From: Adiantum capillus-veneris
Lineage: Eukaryota > Streptophyta > Polypodiopsida > Polypodiales > Pteridaceae
Direction: 5' to 3'
Length of the DNA stretch: 64,000 bases
Assembly: GCA_014529385.2 (NCBI GenBank)
Contig: CM043970.1
Span: 65,300,496-65,364,495 of the forward strand
In this document: piece by piece, positions 1 to 10,988 of the stretch
How the letters are laid out: the number at the start of each line of letters is the position of its first letter
Numbering within the stretch: the first letter of the stretch is position 1
Program-made: the position numbers and the translations under genes
Notes under the pieces: model-generated
What the model saw: the letters and a program-made list of their open reading frames with translations, nothing else
Database searches by the model: none
What the model was told of the DNA's origin: nothing

Positions 1-2002
1 ACAACCAAGGAATACCTAACAACACATCACATCCGTCCAGTGGCATGATGTAAAATTCTTCAGCATCTACATAGGACTGGATATGTAGACACAACTTTCC
101 AATGATGGGCGTCACAGCCTCTGTATGGCCAGGACATGCCAAACCTGCCTTTGCTGTATACCCCATCTCTTCAGCTCTGATTCCCAACTTTGAAGCCAAT
201 TCTGGGGAAATGAAGTTGGCTTTGGCACCTGGATCAAAGAAGATAAGCACTGTTTGATCCCTGACCTTTCCCCATGCTCTGCAAAGCTCACTTGCATCTG
301 AATTTGGCTTGTCGCCCACCATATCTGGCACTAGACCAGCCATGGGCTTCTTTCCTTTCTTGTCTTCCTTGTCATCAGAATCAGCTGGCCTTTTCTTTGT
401 AGGACAGTTGTAAGCAATGTGGCCAGGCTGCTCACATATAAAGCATTTGTTCTCTGTCCTCAGGACCTTCTTTTGCTCTTCTGACTTGCGAGGAAAACGT
501 CTTTTCCATTTCTTCGCTGGTCCCTTTTCTGATTCAGCCGTAGCTTTATCTTTCCCTGCGTTGGCTGACTCCTGAGTCCCTTTAGGAGCCTCATTAGGAA
601 CGTGCTTCTTGGCTGAATTTTTCTTGCCTGATCTTGCCTTGACGCCAGTGTTAAATTCACAATCTTCTCCCTTGAGCAAACCATTGCCAGTGTTTGCTAC
701 CTCGATGAGCTGCGTCAAAGTAGTGACTTTTGTCTTCGTGCAGTATTTTCTCAATCCTTTGGGTAGGCCACAACAGTATTTTTCAATCTGTTCTGTCAAT
801 GGCACAAACCTATAGGAAGTTACTGGAAGTAGAGCTTTCCAAAACTTCCGATTGTAATCATCCAGATTTCTGCAAGTGGCAGCATTTAGCTGGTGCCATT
901 CTGTCATGACATCTGCTTCAAAGTCATCAGATAACCATGCTGCTGCAAAAATCTGCTTGAAGTAAATCCATGTGGACGGAGCTTGCCCTTGAAGCAATAA
1001 AGTTGTCCACCATTGTCCCGCATTCCTTGTCAAGAAAGTGGCTGCCTTGCGGACCTTTGAAGCCTCTGTAAAGTTTCCCCCTGCATAAGCCTTGTCAAAC
1101 TGCTGGAGGAATGAGAGAGCCTTCTTCCTGTCATCAAACCCTGTAAAGGTCGTGAATGTCACACCTTTGCCACCTTCTTTGTACGGAGTTGGCCTCTCCA
1201 ACAGCGTTAAATTGTCATATGGAAGTGACTGAAACATGGGAACACTATTAGGGTTCATCTGTGTTCCTTGGCCGCTATTAACTTGACCTGGAAATGCCAT
1301 ATTTGGCTGCTGATTTGTAATTCCAGCCATACCAAAATTTGCTTGTGGCATCCCAAATTGGCCCTGAGTGCTCTGAAACCCTGGTAGCATACCCATGACA
1401 CTGTACATGGGGTTAGGCATTATCGTTTGAGCACCCCCAAACATTGTTCCTGGCGTGTAAAACTGATTTCCAGGTGCATGACCAGCCATGCTCTGGAATA
1501 CGGATCCACCTCCAAAATAGCCAGGGTATACTGAAGGTGGTGGGAAGACCTGTTGCATAGCCTGTAGGTTGCTTCCCTGCCCATTAGCACTAGCTATAGG
1601 TTGCTGAAAGGTGGCGGGCTGAACTAGTACAGCTTGAAAGACTGGCATCTCAGCCACCTGTTCTTGCACCTTAGGCATAGGTTGTGGAGACTGCATGTTC
1701 TCTGTCAAGTGTACAGGTGTTTCCATTGACTGTGCGGTATGAATTACCTGTGCTCGAGCCTTAACAGGCTTTTGAATATGATCCAGTGACCCAACTTGCT
1801 GAGACGGAACAGGAGGTTGCAGAAAGGCTAAAAACCTCGGATTCTGCATTACTTGTGTGAACATAGCCACAGCAGTAGCCAACTGGGTCCTGAATATATC
1901 GTCATCTGTCTGTGGTGGTCTTGAGGACTCACCCACTTCATGTGTCTGTTGACCCTGTGAAGAGGAAACCTCTTCAGTCACATCATCTGGTCTGTCAGCC
2001 AT
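1..2002 (-). CDS. Gag-protease part of an alpha-like Ty3/gypsy chromovirus polyprotein, open frame, C-terminus off the window
   Basis: The ATG at 2002-2000 opens a frame of about 667 codons with no stop that I find, running off the left edge. The N-terminus (MADRPDDV...) is a Gln/Pro/Gly-rich gag leader, followed by a retrotransposon gag core (QQFDKAYAGG, AATFL, QWWTTLLLQG, then KYCCGLPKGLRKYC). A CCHC knuckle (CFICEQPGHIAYNC) lies near 400-450. A retropepsin-like segment follows, with FFDPGAKANFIS near 205-240 (P in the usual T/S position of D-T/S-G) and GCDVLLGIPW near the edge. Gag packages element RNA and the protease would cut the polyprotein. RT, RNase H and integrase are expected beyond base 1. 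The homologous copy at 10989-12641 has many stops in the same frame, so this copy is much better preserved. Identity as a chromovirus rests on that homology. Confidence 0.85.
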   Translation of the reverse strand, partial: MADRPDDVTEEVSSSQGQQTHEVGESSRPPQTDDDIFRTQLATAVAMFTQVMQNPRFLAFLQPPVPSQQVGSLDHIQKPVKARAQVIHTAQSMETPVHLTENMQSPQPMPKVQEQVAEMPVFQAVLVQPATFQQPIASANGQGSNLQAMQQVFPPPSVYPGYFGGGSVFQSMAGHAPGNQFYTPGTMFGGAQTIMPNPMYSVMGMLPGFQSTQGQFGMPQANFGMAGITNQQPNMAFPGQVNSGQGTQMNPNSVPMFQSLPYDNLTLLERPTPYKEGGKGVTFTTFTGFDDRKKALSFLQQFDKAYAGGNFTEASKVRKAATFLTRNAGQWWTTLLLQGQAPSTWIYFKQIFAAAWLSDDFEADVMTEWHQLNAATCRNLDDYNRKFWKALLPVTSYRFVPLTEQIEKYCCGLPKGLRKYCTKTKVTTLTQLIEVANTGNGLLKGEDCEFNTGVKARSGKKNSAKKHVPNEAPKGTQESANAGKDKATAESEKGPAKKWKRRFPRKSEEQKKVLRTENKCFICEQPGHIAYNCPTKKRPADSDDKEDKKGKKPMAGLVPDMVGDKPNSDASELCRAWGKVRDQTVLIFFDPGAKANFISPELASKLGIRAEEMGYTAKAGLACPGHTEAVTPIIGKLCLHIQSYVDAEEFYIMPLDGCDVLLGIPWL

Positions 2003-2112
2003 AATTGCAATTCCCTGTGTCTGGTCTATATGATCCCCTGTGTCTTCAAGCCCAAAACTGACCAAGGCTCACTTCTATGGGAAAAAGTGATTTAATCCCG
2101 TCAATGGAACCA
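2003..2112 (-). promoter_or_regulatory. 5' leader and putative primer binding site of the alpha-like element
   Basis: Reading the minus strand, the LTR ends in TTTCA at 2113 and is followed at once by TGGTTCCATTGACGGG, the usual place of the primer binding site. The first seven bases are the same in the second alpha element (13946 downwards). They do not match the initiator-Met primer TGGTATCAGAGC seen in other elements of this window, and I cannot assign the tRNA. The gag ATG follows about 100 bases later. Confidence 0.55.
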
Positions 2113-3578
2113 TGAAACCGGCTTGTTCAATCCAAAAAGGGCGGTAGACTTTACTTTAAACCTTGATTTAGCTTTCACCCATTATTAGTCGCCTATTTTA
2201 CCTGTACTTTCAAGACACAACAAAGGGGAGAGGGATACAGGCTGCTAGATTGCACCTGTATGAGTAGACAGACACCAGATTGGCCCCTAACTTAGGCGCC
2301 CCTTTCGGTATTTCTTTATTGTTCAAAAGAGGGAATAAACGCTGTGGTTCCCTACAAGCTGCCCCGCACAAACTCGGCTGAATTTCCACTGTTCCAGCCC
2401 GATTTCGGCAGTATAACTGTACTAGAACCCTTCACAGTCAGTATTCCCATGCATTGAATGACTTTCCCGACGCATACGGGCACTTTGCAAAACCTGGCGA
2501 GAATCTGCAGCATGCTGAATTCTCTGTTTTCAGCCCTGAAAATGCGCCAGATCACCTGTACAGCGGTCCCCTTGCGTCCCCGAACCTCCTGGGGGTATTA
2601 GGGTCCGTTTAGGGCCAAAACCCTAAACCTGCAAAAATACACAGCAGGCTGTAATTCACTGTTTCGGGCTCCATTTCGCGTGCCGGTCGCATCCGTAGCA
2701 AGTCCTCGAACTCCCGCACCTGTAGGGCTACTTGCCCTTTGAATCGGACGAGATTTCTGGCGTGAAACCTCTCCGAATTCACCTGTACCTGCGGGGGGAT
2801 TAGCCGCTAGCTAATCCAGTACCTGTGCAAGAGGCTCTTGCCTCGGCAATCGCGCATGAACCCACACAACTGTACATTGGTCAAATGAAGAGCCCACTAG
2901 AGGGGCATAACATACTGCCAAAGGGGAGAGAGAGGGCAATGCGTAGCGTGCAGGGCATCACTCCTGGCACCGCACTGTGCATAAGAGGGAAAGCAAGCAC
3001 TCCATAGCTCTTAACCTGTGACAAAATCTGAAAATGAGGCTCTCCCCCTCCTAAATTCAGCGCCACTTCTTGTTGCATGAGGCAAGTGCACCAGAAGGTG
3101 CCACTTGGCACATTTATAAGCATTTTTCCGTTTCGGGGTTGCCATCTAAAAATATCCCAACCGGTTGCCCAGTTGACTTCACGGCAGAGTAAGAAAATGT
3201 TCCCCTTGTCATTCCGGAGATAATGACGTCAACACATTTTCAGGTCCCAAAATAGCAGTTCCCTAAATTTTAGGAGATGCTGCCATTGTATCTTTCTAGG
3301 TCATCCGACCCTCTTTGTACACTACGGCCACATCCAGAACTGAAATGTAGCCTCTGTAGCAAAGGATTCCACTTTGGCTAGTCAATGACCCCACTTGGCT
3401 AACCATAGTCCTTGTCCAACATTAGTGCTCTCTTGCCCTCAGGCCTGGACTCCCTCTGGACAGTTCCACACTAGCTATGCAATGCAGGGCAGTTAGATTT
3501 CCCGAGGGGTGTTTCCAAAAAGTGAAAGTAAATAGATAATAAGAAAGAAATCAACAAAAAGGATAGATAGTAGTCACA
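2113..3578 (-). repeat. 5' LTR of the alpha-like element (about 1.47 kb)
   Basis: On the + strand it starts TGAAACCGGC and ends TAGTCACA, giving the TG...CA ends expected of an LTR. It aligns over most of its length with the LTRs at 5616-7198, 13947-15498 and 33280-34749, but its outer 300 bases diverge, so it is a different subfamily. The block at 2295-2320 (GGCGCCCCTTTCGGTATT followed by CTTTATT) is the conserved poly(A)-region motif shared with other LTRs here. The right boundary is inferred from the beta gag start resuming at 3579. The 5 bases beyond it are CGCTG, and the matching target duplication would lie off the window. Confidence 0.75.
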
Positions 3579-3672
3579 CGCTGGTGACAACCATGCACTG
3601 AGTTCTTGGGTATTTGGGGTTCTTGGTTCTTGAGTTTCTTGAGTTCTTGGCTTGCAATCTGTGTGTAAGAAG
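3579..3672 (-). pseudogene. 5' leader and gag start of a beta-family element, cut by the alpha-like insertion
   Basis: Read on the minus strand this matches the region just inside the 5' LTR of the complete beta element (about 31755-31920): ACACAGATTGCAAGC, a run of CAAGAACC-type repeats, then a gag ATG followed by GGTTGTCACC. The alpha-like element at 1-3578 interrupts the gag a few codons after its start. About 380 bases corresponding to the LTR end, primer binding site and first leader part are deleted at the junction near 3672. Confidence 0.6.
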
Positions 3673-4779
3673 GCTCAACGTTCCTTTTACTGACGGGAAG
3701 GGAGAGCCTTCCTTGACTTAATGAGAGAATGTGCAATGAACAAAGACGAGAGTGGAATGCAAACTGTGAATGAGTGTGCAAGAGAGTGCTAGAGAGAGAG
3801 AGAAGAGACCATACCAGATGGGGTCCCAAACCCCCTCCAAGGGCTCCCCTCTCTATTGGTAGAGAGGTATTTGCTTTAGATTGCACAAAGTCTAGTACAA
3901 TGCTTCTAGATGCTGTGGTATTGACGATGACTATGTTGACGACGACGATGGAGATTGTGACGATGACGACGAAGGTGTCGTCGTCAAGTCCGGGATGTGC
4001 GACGAAGGTGTTGCCGTCAAGATAGGGATCTGCGATGACGACGATGACGATGACGTCAAGGCTGAAAATGCTAGGTAGTCTGCTACTATGGCGTACTACG
4101 GCCTGGATCTGCAACTGCTTTGTTGAGCTAGGGCTGAAATGCAAAAACGCTGGCTGATCTGGCTGAAATCTGGAAACGCTAGGCTGATCTGTGTCTTGAC
4201 AGGGAAACTGGCGAGGATCTGCAACCGGGTGGGAGCAGGTTCTTGCGAGGCTAAGGGCTGAAAACTGAGACGTTGATGAAGGCTGAAAACGTTGAGGATG
4301 GATCTCCAAAAACGCCGGTTGATCTTGTGACAAAGCGTGGGGGTAAGGTGTCTGGTTGCACTCTGCACTTGTGCACTGAGCTTGTCTTCTGTCCTCTACA
4401 GTTCTCTGGCGCCTGACGGTTTCATTTATAGGAATTATATGCTGGGTAGGGCAAGCTTCCCAACAAACTTACAAAAAAGATTTCCAAAAGTCACTTTAAA
4501 TAAAATGACTTATAAGAGGTTTCCCACGTTGTTGCAAAACTGGGTCAATGCGGAGGAAAATGCTCATGCTTGGTACTGGCTACTGATGCTAATGATCCTA
4601 GGTTGTGCAATCAGAGGGTATGCATCTATATGCACGGCCTGCGCACAGGCTCACAAAGGTGCCATAACACTTCTTATGCGCAGGCTCACAAAGGTGCCAT
4701 AACACTTCTTAGTCTTCCTAAACCCTAGAGGTAGGAACAGCTTGTCCACGTACACATAGGGTTAGATGTGCGCGTGACA
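3673..4779 (-). repeat. Beta-family LTR shared by two beta internal regions
   Basis: The minus strand starts TGTCACGCGCACATCTAACC at 4779, as in the other beta LTRs, and runs through the same AG-rich, GACGACGA-rich and TTTTTGG-rich segments to about 3673, where the last 80 or so bases are missing. On its 5' side (4780-4795) lies a polypurine tract after integrase/chromodomain remnants. On its 3' side lies a beta gag leader. It is therefore both the 3' LTR of one internal region and the 5' LTR of another. A 35-bp tandem duplication lies at 4646-4715. Confidence 0.7.
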
Positions 4780-5610
4780 TCCCCTTCCTTTTCAAGATGA
4801 GATACTGGTATCGAGTTGTATGGCATTCGTAAAGTCCGCAAACAACTCTTGGAATCCCGCGAAGAACCCTTCGCCGGCCCACTCTGCTTCGTGGGTCGAG
4901 CGATACTTGAACTTCATGAAGGTCAGCAATGCTTGCTTTTTTGGGCCGCGTCGAAACGACACAAAATGATCTACTGCGGCTCCAATGCTTCAACTTCGTC
5001 TATGGTCGTGGGTCCACCTTCTTCAAGAATCTCCGTTGGGAATATCCCTGAAACCACTTCAAACACAAAACCATAAACATACCCGTTCCATGTAGAGTGA
5101 CTGCAAAACGACCTATCTTCCCAAATGCTGTGCATGCAATGCAGATGAACAAAGTGACAGAGTGCGAAACCGTTCACCAAACACATGCAAAAAGTGAGAC
5201 CGAAACTTGATCTTTCGACCTAAACCTATCATTTGACGGAATTGCCAACACTTGATGGACAATTGTGCTCGTGCTTTTTCTGTGACTGTGTCATGCCAAG
5301 GAATAAAAATGAAAAATCAATTGACAAAACTGACAATTGTGAAACATCGTGAATTCCTTGAAAAGAAAGCTTCTTTCTTTTCGAGAGTGATCCGCATACA
5401 TCCATGCTCATCTGTGAGTGAATCATGTGCATCGTGCAATACGGCATGCTTGTGGAAAGGGGACACATAAAGATGGTGATGAAAATACAAGAGACGGTCA
5501 CGAATGAGAAACTCGAACAACGCGTACTGACTAATCATGCGAAGACAAAATACTTCCTGAATGGGTTTTGTGGATCTCGACTCGAGAGCCAAGATGGGTC
5601 ATGCACGACT
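4780..5610 (-). pseudogene. 3' end of a beta-family internal region: integrase zinc-binding remnant and chromodomain-like tail
   Basis: The minus strand reads ALESRSTKPIQEV, then LIRDRLLYFHHHLYV and HDSLTDEHGCMR near 5390-5590. This resembles the H2C2 zinc-binding start of Ty3-type integrases (RDGLLYF..RLYVP...HDS..GH.G). Frameshifts then follow, and near 4870-4935 a FMKFKYRSTHEAEW-like stretch resembles a chromodomain core. A purine tract (GAAAAGGAAGGGGA) abuts the LTR at 4779. The same layout occurs at 35468-35713 and 42541-42989 in the complete beta element. RT and RNase H are absent. The alpha element splits this region from its gag-protease part at 15504-16680. Confidence 0.6.
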
Positions 5611-5615
5611 GATCG

Positions 5616-7198
5616 TGAAATCGGCTCGTAGGGCGGTAGACGTTAGCTTTCACCCGATTCTTTAACACTTGACTATACGACACAAAGCAATGACTTAAAA
5701 GGAACCTATAACTGAGACTGGAATTACACTTCAAAACAAAAGGACGGCCAGGAAGCTAGAATGCTCCCAAGCAGACAGCGACACCTGTAGGTCCCAAAGG
5801 TTGGCGTCCCTTTCGGTATTTCTTTATTCTTTAACAGAAGGAATAAAACCCGTGGTCTCCTACAAGCTGCCCCGTACAATCCAAGCTAAGAAACACTTGT
5901 TTTGGCCCGATTTCGGCAGCATAACTGTACTAGGACGCTCACAATCAGTATCCCCATGCAATAGATGACTTTCCTGACGCATACGGACACTTTGCAAAAC
6001 TTGGCGAGAATCTGTAGCACGCTGAATTCTCTGTTTTCTGTCCCGAAAATGCGCCAAATCACCTCTACAACGGTCCCCTCGCGTCCCCGAACCTCCTGGG
6101 GGTATAAGGAACCGTTTAGGGCCGAAACCCTAAACCTGCAAAAATACACAGCAGGCTGTAATTCCCTGTTTTAGGCTCCGTTTCGCGTGCCGTTCGCATT
6201 TGTAGCAAGACCTCGAGCTCCCGCACTTGTAGGGCTACTTGCCCTTTGAATCGGACGAGATTTCTCACGTGAAACCTCCCCGAATTCACCTTTACCTGCG
6301 GGGGATTAGCCACTAGCTAACCCAGTACCTGTGCAAGAGGCTCTTGCCTCGGCAATCGCGCATGAACCCACACAACTGTACATCAGTCAAATGAAAAGCC
6401 CTCTTGTGGGGCATCACATAACTGCATGTAAGGGAGAGAGAGGGCAGTGTGTAGCGTGCAGGGCATCACTCCTGGCACCACACTGTACATAGAGGGAAAG
6501 GAAGCACTCCATAGCTCTTAACCTGTGGGGCAGAGAACAAAGTGAGGCTATTCCCAACTAAAAAATTCAGCGCCAACTTTTTTGGAAAGGGCATGTTCAT
6601 GAAATTTTGCCACTTGGCGCATTTACAAGCATTTTCCCGTTTCGTGTTTGCCGCCTAAAAATCTCCCGACTGATTGCTCAGTTGACTTCGCGGCAGAGTT
6701 GTTAAATGTTCCCCTAATCATACCGGAGGTAATGACGCGAACACATTTCACGGCCCAAAATAGCAGTTCCCTAAATTTTAGGAAATGATTCCGTTGGGCT
6801 CCTTGTGGTCATCTGACCATCTATTCTCATTGGGACCGCATCCAAAAGTGCAATGTGGCCCAACTGTCGGATACTTTCTGTTGGTAGTCACACCTTGACT
6901 TTAGGCCTTTATTGAGTTCACTTCCTAGTATCCACCAACTTGCTGAGTGCGATGGGGGGACCTATATGATCTTTCTCTGAGCCTAGACATCCTCTTACTA
7001 TACGAATTCCAATGCCGACCACTTCCTGTCTGTGGGTGAAACTACCGTTCACATTCGCCATACAATGTCCGACCGTTTGCTACTTCAAAAAGAGGGTCTC
7101 AAAAATAAAACAAAACCCATTGGAGAGAAACCAACAACTAAAGTTAGCAGTTGCCACGTCCTCGTGACAGAGTTAACAGCTGCCACGTCCCCGTGATA
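5616..7198 (-). repeat. 3' LTR of the alpha element (about 1.58 kb)
   Basis: On the + strand it begins TGAAATCGGCTCG and ends CCCCGTGATA; the terminal CA has mutated to TA when compared with the partner LTR (CCCCGTGACA at 15498). It is nearly collinear with 13947-15498, with small indels. The poly(A)-region block is at 5803-5830. Confidence 0.88.
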
Positions 7199-7213
7199 TA
7201 CCCCCCTCTTGAA
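7199..7213 (-). promoter_or_regulatory. Polypurine tract of the alpha element
   Basis: The minus strand reads CAAGAGGGGGGTA directly before the 3' LTR. The gamma element has the same string, CAAGAGGGGGGTA, before its 3' LTR at 63473. This is the expected plus-strand priming site. Confidence 0.75.
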
Positions 7214-7369
7214 ATCGCAAACGTGCTCGATTGCATACCATAAATACACGCCATTGATAATCTTGTGCTATTAACACTCTTTTATCATCGCATGTATCGG
7301 CCAGAAAGGTCGTAACACATAGATACAAATGACTTAATGAGACCTTCATACTTTTGTCATTTGCATCTA

Positions 7370-8836
7370 TTACACTGAATTCATATGTACATTTGATGTA
7401 CTAGCTCCATCATTACCCCTCCTTTGCACACGTTGGGTTGGGCCATAGGTAGGTTTTAACCCAAAGGCTTCAAGGTAAAGCTGCAATACATTTGGTGACT
7501 CTGATAGTTCATGCTCTTCCATCCACTTTGCATCCATAGGCGGATAGTTCTTGAACTTCAGCAAATAGGGTCTTGCAACTTGTCCTTTAACTTTTCTGTC
7601 CTTATGTGCCAAAACTTGCTCAGATACGAGGATCTCATCAAGTTCCTCAACTTCTGGCTGATCCTCATCTGGCATATCTTCTGGCACATCACCCACGAAG
7701 GGTCTTAGAAGACTCACGTGAAATGCATTATGAATCTTCCATGCATCAGGCAATTTTAGCCTGTAAGCCACATCGCTGATCTTGTCAAGCACTTGAAAAG
7801 GCCCATAGTAACGCATGCTGAGCATAGGAAACAACTGTTCCTTGCCCTTCATCTTCTTTAACCTTGCCTTTTTGAACCTTAACAAAACTCAATCACCAAG
7901 TGATAACAACAATTCACGACGGTGACGATCAGCAACCTTTTTCTGTTTTGCCCGAGTCTTTTCCAAAGCAATTCACGACTGTGACAATCAGCAGCCTTTT
8001 TCTATTTTGCCTGAGTCTTTTCCAAGGCAACTTTAATTTTCTTGTACATTTCATCCATGTTCTCAACATATCGATCTGCCTCAAAGTTCTTGTCCTTTGA
8101 ATGCAAAATGGGAGGAACCTTTTGGCCGCCTTCAACAGTTTCAAAAGGTGCTTTGCCAGTAGACGAATGCACCGTATTATTGTACACATACTCAAACATA
8201 GGCAAATACTGTTCCCACTTGCCCTTATTATCTGACACATAGCATTTCAGCAGATCTAAGACAGTAGAATTAGCCTCTTCTGACTGTCCATCAGTTTGTG
8301 GATGAAACAAAGACGAGAACTTGAGCGTAGTGCCCATGTTCTCAAACAATCCTCTCCAGAACAAACTGGTCATGCGAGGATCACGATCACTGATAATCGA
8401 TTGTGGCATACCATGGTAGCTAAACACATTGTACATGAACAAGCGTGCCGTTTGATCAGATTTTATCTTCTTCCTGACAGGGATAAAATGGGCCTGCTTG
8501 CTGAACCTGCAGATAATGGTCCATGTACCATCATTCCTTGTTGGCGTTCTTGGAAGATCAAAGATAAAGTCCATAGCAATGCTTTCCCATGGCTTATCCG
8601 GAATCGGCAATGACATAACAGCCACGATGCCTTTTGCCTGTCAAACTTGACCTTTTGGCAAATCAGTCATGCTCGCACAAAGGCATCCACATCTCTCCTC
8701 AAGGTAGGCAAGTAAAAGAATGTCTCAACCGCTTGCACTGTAGCATCAATGCCACGATGCCCCGCATACGGTGGGACATGACTCTCTACCATGACCTTAT
8801 GTCACAATGACCTAGTGACACAGAGTCTGCCATGCA
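7370..8836 (-). pseudogene. Alpha integrase and C-terminal chromodomain-like region, frameshifted
   Basis: The integrase core lies at 8002-8625: MDFIFDLPRTPTRNDG carries the first catalytic Asp, SIISDRDPRMTS the second, and FHPQTDGQSEEANS the segment with the catalytic Glu (here EEA). The C-terminal part (7370-7885) has [33 protein letters not shown] and then a chromodomain-like module, [20 protein letters not shown]. The module is thought to steer integration to particular chromatin. A 59-bp tandem duplication (7911-8028) breaks the frame between the two parts. The H2C2 region (8626-8836) has further stops. Confidence 0.85.
7911..8028. repeat. 59-bp tandem duplication in alpha integrase
   Basis: AATTCACGAC starts both units (7911 and 7970), with about seven substitutions between them. 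It disrupts the frame between the integrase core and C-terminal domain. Confidence 0.85.
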
Positions 8837-10988
8837 TCATATCATGAAACCCTCTCTGAGGAGGTAGTGCTCATGGCGTTGTCCTTCCTGTAGCTGTTCG
8901 AAGATCCTTGCAAAGTCTTCGTCACTCGCATACTGTTCCTTCATGTCATCAAGCTCATGATGATAAGGAATTGACATAGCTGAAAATTGTGGCTTTCTTG
9001 ATAACGCATCAGCCACCACATTCTTTTTGCCTTCCACATGTACAATCTGGAAGTGAAACATGGAGAGAATGTTTGCCCATCGCGTATGCTTTTCTGATAG
9101 CTTTGACTGTGTCAGAAAGTATCGCAAGGTCTGATGATCCGTTTGGACAACAAAATCAGCACCTAGCAGATAGTGTTTCCAACTTAAGAGCGCATAAATC
9201 ACAGCCAGTAACTCTTTTTCATAGACCCGCATGGTCATTCTGGCCCTTGCAAGATTCTGCTCTCATAAGCTACTACCCGTCCATCTTGCATTAGCGCTGC
9301 TCCGATGCTACTGCCACACACATCACACTGGACCACAAATGACTTCTTGAGATCTGACAAAACAATTACTGGATCTGAAGTCAACTTTTCCTTTGAGAGA
9401 CTAAAAGCTGAAATCTCTTTTTGGGTCCATCTGAAAGTGACCTCTTTCTTTTGCAAAGCGTGAAGAGGCGATGCTATCTCTCAAAATTTCTGATAAACCT
9501 TCTATAGTAGGAACACAATCCCAAGAAGCTTCTGACATCGTGCTTAGTCTTCAAGTCTGGCCATGTCTTAATAGCTTCGACCTTTGCGGGATCCATTCTG
9601 ACACCATCCTTTGAGACTATGTGGCCAAGAAAGTGGATCTCTTCCGGGAAGAATTCACTTTTCTTACGATTGACAAGTAACCTGTGACTGCACAGCTCTT
9701 CGAACACAATGGTCAAGTGACGCCTATGCTCCTGTTCATTCTTCGAATACACTATCATGTCATCGAAGAACATCCCAACAAACTGTTGATGCGAGCGGAA
9801 TATCCGGTCCAGCATTCTATTGAACGTGGCAGGAGCATTTGTTAGCCCAAACGGCATCACTAGAAACTCATAAAGACCAAATGTCGTTCTAAACGTAGTC
9901 TTGTACACATCCTCTGGCCTTATACGAATCTGATGGTACCCACTCTTAAGGTCTATCTTGCTGAAAATTGCAGCACCCTCTAAACGATCGAGAATATCAT
10001 CAATTCTAGGAATAGGAAACCTATTATTGATGGTATTCTTATTCAACGCACGATAATCAATACACATGCACCATGAGCCATCCTTCTTCTGCACTAGGAG
10101 CACTGGGGAGCAAAAGGGTGAAGAACTAGGCTGAATCGACCCCTTCTCTAATAACTCCTCAACCTGGCCCATAATCTCTTTTTGCTGCGCCGCGCTAACC
10201 CTGTAGGGGGGTCTATTTGGTGGGCTACACCCTGGCACCAAATCTATCCGATGGTCTTCAGGTCTCTCTGGCGGCAATTGCAACGGTAATGAATCAGAAA
10301 AACAGTCACTAAACTTTTGCAAAAATGCTGACCTTTCTTTGTCTAACACAGATAAATTTGACTGATCACTATCTGAGACATTACGTGCAAAAATCAAGTA
10401 CACAAAAAGATGATTCTTTATTACAGAAGTGATAGTAGAAGCAGATACAATAGGGACTGACTCTCCTTTAAGCTTTACATCCAAGATGTGAGTTTTGTCC
10501 CTATGCTGTACAATGATCTTTTTGTTGTAGGTATCCAAGACTCCATGCACTCGGAACATCCACGGGATCCCCAACAAGGCGTCACATCCTTCCAGTGGCA
10601 TGATGTAGAACTCTTCTGTGTCCACATACGACTGAATATGCAGACGCAGCTTTCCAATGATGGGAGTAACACACTATGAGTGGCCAGGACATGCCAACCC
10701 TGCCTCTGCTATGTACCCCATCTCTTCAGCTCTGATGCCCAGCTTCATAGCTAACTCTGGTGAGATAAAGTTGGCTTTGGCACCAAGATCAAAGAAGATG
10801 AGTGCCGTCTAATCCCTAACTTTACCCCATTCCCTGCATAACTCATTGGCATCTGTGCTGGGCCTGTCACCCACCACGTCTGGCACTAAACCTGTCGTGG
10901 GTTTAGGCTTCTTGCCTTTCTGGTCTTCTTTATCCTCTGAGTCAGCTGGTCTTTTCCTTCGTGGACAATTGGTAGCAAAGTGACCAGG
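8837..10988 (-). pseudogene. Alpha protease, reverse transcriptase and RNase H, degenerate
   Basis: Protease residues read FDLGAKANFIS near 10760-10800 and GCDALLGIPW near 10570. The RT (about 9480-10250) has [54 protein letters not shown] and the active site FFDDMIVYSKN near 9750. RNase H (8837-9456) has CDVCGSSIGAALMQDG, KELLAVIYALLSWKHYLLG and the exit motif NVVADALSRKP. One frame holds from gag to 9474, broken only by stops at 10809 (Gln in the 1-2002 copy) and near 10675. Frames then change near 9460 and 9238. Confidence 0.9.

Noticed and set aside
3551-4333. 260-codon open frame on the minus strand
   Set aside because: It lies inside a beta LTR, is low-complexity (Val/Ile-rich from GACGACGAT repeats), and equivalent frames are not kept in the other beta LTRs.
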